Source: Ruminiclostridium sp. (GTDB lineage Bacteria; Bacillota_A; Clostridia; Oscillospirales; Ruminococcaceae). Taken from it: DNA of 6,481 bases. Where the stretch lies: the NCBI GenBank assembly GCA_017550775.1, contig JAFZOA010000336.1, positions 1 through 6,481 of the forward strand, written 5' to 3'. The notes below the pieces were generated by a model that was not told the origin of the DNA, did not search any database, and saw only the letters and a list, made by a program, of their open reading frames with translations. The translations under genes and the position numbers were made by a program. This document shows, piece after piece, positions 5,737 through 6,481 of this stretch; within the stretch, counting starts at the first letter, position 1; every line of letters starts with the position of its first letter.

Positions 5737-5758
5737 AGGAAAGGACAGGTTACACATT

Positions 5759-6481
5759 ATGTCAAACAGATTATTCCAGGGAGTAGTACACCAGATGAAG
5801 GACACCGTCGGCCGCGTCATCGGCGTTATCGACGAGAACGCTACTATCGTTGCGTGCAGCGAGCTGTCGAAGATCGGCACCTCGAATGACTTCTTCTCTA
5901 TCGAGTTCGGCGATTCGCACGATATCTTCATCCGCGACGGCTACACCTACAAGCCCTTCGGTGTACATGTAAAGCCCGATTACGCTGTTTTTGTCGAAGG
6001 TACGGACGAAATGGCGGGCAAATACGCGTCTATCCTTGCTATCTCTCTTTCCAGCATAAAGCAGTACTACGACGAAAAGTACGACCGCAACAACTTCGTC
6101 AAGAACATAATCCTCGACAACGTGCTCCCCGGCGATATAAGCATCAAATCCCGTGAGCTGCACTTCAATGCGGATATCAACCGCGTAGTGTTCCTCATAA
6201 GCATCATCTCGTCCAACGATGTGTCCGCCTATGACGTTATCCAGAACCTCTTCCCGGACAAGAACAAGGACTTCGTCTTCAACATCACCGAGAGTGAGAT
6301 AGTGCTCGTCAAGGAGATCAAGAGCGGTATCGACGTGAAGGATCTCGAAAAGCTTGCCCGCTCTATCGCAGATACTCTCCAGACCGAGTTCTTTACCCGC
6401 GTCAACATCGGTATCGGCACACCCGTTATCGGCGTGAAGGATCTCGCGCGCTCGTTCAAGGAGGCTCAGATCGCGATCGAG
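5759..6481 (+). CDS. CdaR/PucR-like transcriptional regulator (3' end beyond the window)
   Basis: The reading frame is open from the ATG at 5759 to the window edge, giving 241 residues of an incomplete protein. The N-terminus resembles a CdaR-type (sugar diacid recognition) sensor: IGVIDENATIVACSELSKIG at about 21-40. A linker helix follows near 100-125 (YDRNNFVKNIILDN). Residues about 140-241 form the GGDEF-like module of PucR/CdaR proteins, ending in the typical SFKEAQIAIE. The C-terminal PucR-type helix-turn-helix expected in the family, which is usually around 360-390 residues, would lie past the edge. The start is chosen for the family-like MSNRLFQGVV opening; a short AGGT (5747-5750) lies 8 bases upstream, so the ribosome site is weak. 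An in-frame GTG at 5723 is a less likely start. It is divergent from metG. The ligand and targets are not evident; local autoregulation is inference. Confidence 0.85.
   Translation, partial: MSNRLFQGVVHQMKDTVGRVIGVIDENATIVACSELSKIGTSNDFFSIEFGDSHDIFIRDGYTYKPFGVHVKPDYAVFVEGTDEMAGKYASILAISLSSIKQYYDEKYDRNNFVKNIILDNVLPGDISIKSRELHFNADINRVVFLISIISSNDVSAYDVIQNLFPDKNKDFVFNITESEIVLVKEIKSGIDVKDLEKLARSIADTLQTEFFTRVNIGIGTPVIGVKDLARSFKEAQIAIE

Larger units (their letters stand above)
5414..5758. other. Divergent intergenic region between metG and the regulator
   Basis: This gene-free stretch of 345 bases separates metG (minus) from the regulator (plus). From left to right it holds the metG leader with a TGTGC/GCACA hairpin (5462-5476), a 13-base-period tandem repeat over the metG -10, the metG promoter, a very A+T-rich core with two overlapping dyads (5531-5566), the plus-strand promoter, and a G+C-rich leader with several possible hairpins (5657-5736). 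No credible small coding gene or known RNA gene was recognised. Confidence 0.7.

Noticed and set aside
5771..6163. A 130-codon minus-strand frame within the regulator gene
   Set aside because: It is the shadow of the plus-strand CdaR/PucR-like frame, which is open to the window edge and matches a family.
1..6481. CRISPR array, tRNA or rRNA genes, transposase or phage genes
   Set aside because: No regularly spaced repeats, cloverleaf-like segments, rRNA signatures or mobile-element proteins were seen on either strand.

Overview
The window looks like a chromosomal stretch from a Clostridia member of the Bacillota, probably Ruminococcus or a relative in the Oscillospiraceae. The grounds are strong AGGAGG-type ribosome binding sites, sigma-A-type promoters with 17-base spacers, coding DNA of middling G+C with A+T-rich intergenic DNA, a fused methionyl-tRNA synthetase with a C-terminal tRNA-binding domain, NrdR, and a short G+C-rich palindromic element at the left edge of a kind I remember from such genomes. 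No similarity search was run, so the genus is an inference.

Left part, minus strand: a two-gene unit reads nrdR (389-829) then a HIT-family (HinT-type) protein (33-374). It has its own promoter at 871-899 and a 14-base gap between the genes. A G+C-rich palindromic element (1-28) follows the HIT stop codon.

Middle, minus strand: a probable four-gene transcript runs from the metG promoter (5501-5529) through metG (3482-5413), a YbhN/LPG-synthase-type multi-pass membrane protein (2346-3407), a small double zinc-ribbon protein (1939-2349, start overlapping the flippase-like gene by ATGA) and a sugar phosphate isomerase/epimerase-like TIM-barrel protein (1027-1812). It closes with an intrinsic terminator (975-1012). 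The two gaps inside this unit (3408-3481 and 1813-1938) hold hairpins but no convincing terminator or promoter.

Right part, plus strand: after a 345-base gene-free region (5414-5758), a CdaR/PucR-like transcriptional regulator begins at 5759 and runs off the right edge. That region carries back-to-back promoters, two overlapping dyads between the -35 boxes, a 13-base-period tandem repeat over the metG -10 box, and a G+C-rich leader able to form several hairpins ahead of the regulator.

Most of the window is ordinary housekeeping content. The least explained items are the zinc-ribbon protein coupled to the flippase-like gene, and the dyads and structured leader of the metG/regulator divergent region. 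I do not see a clearly new multi-gene system.
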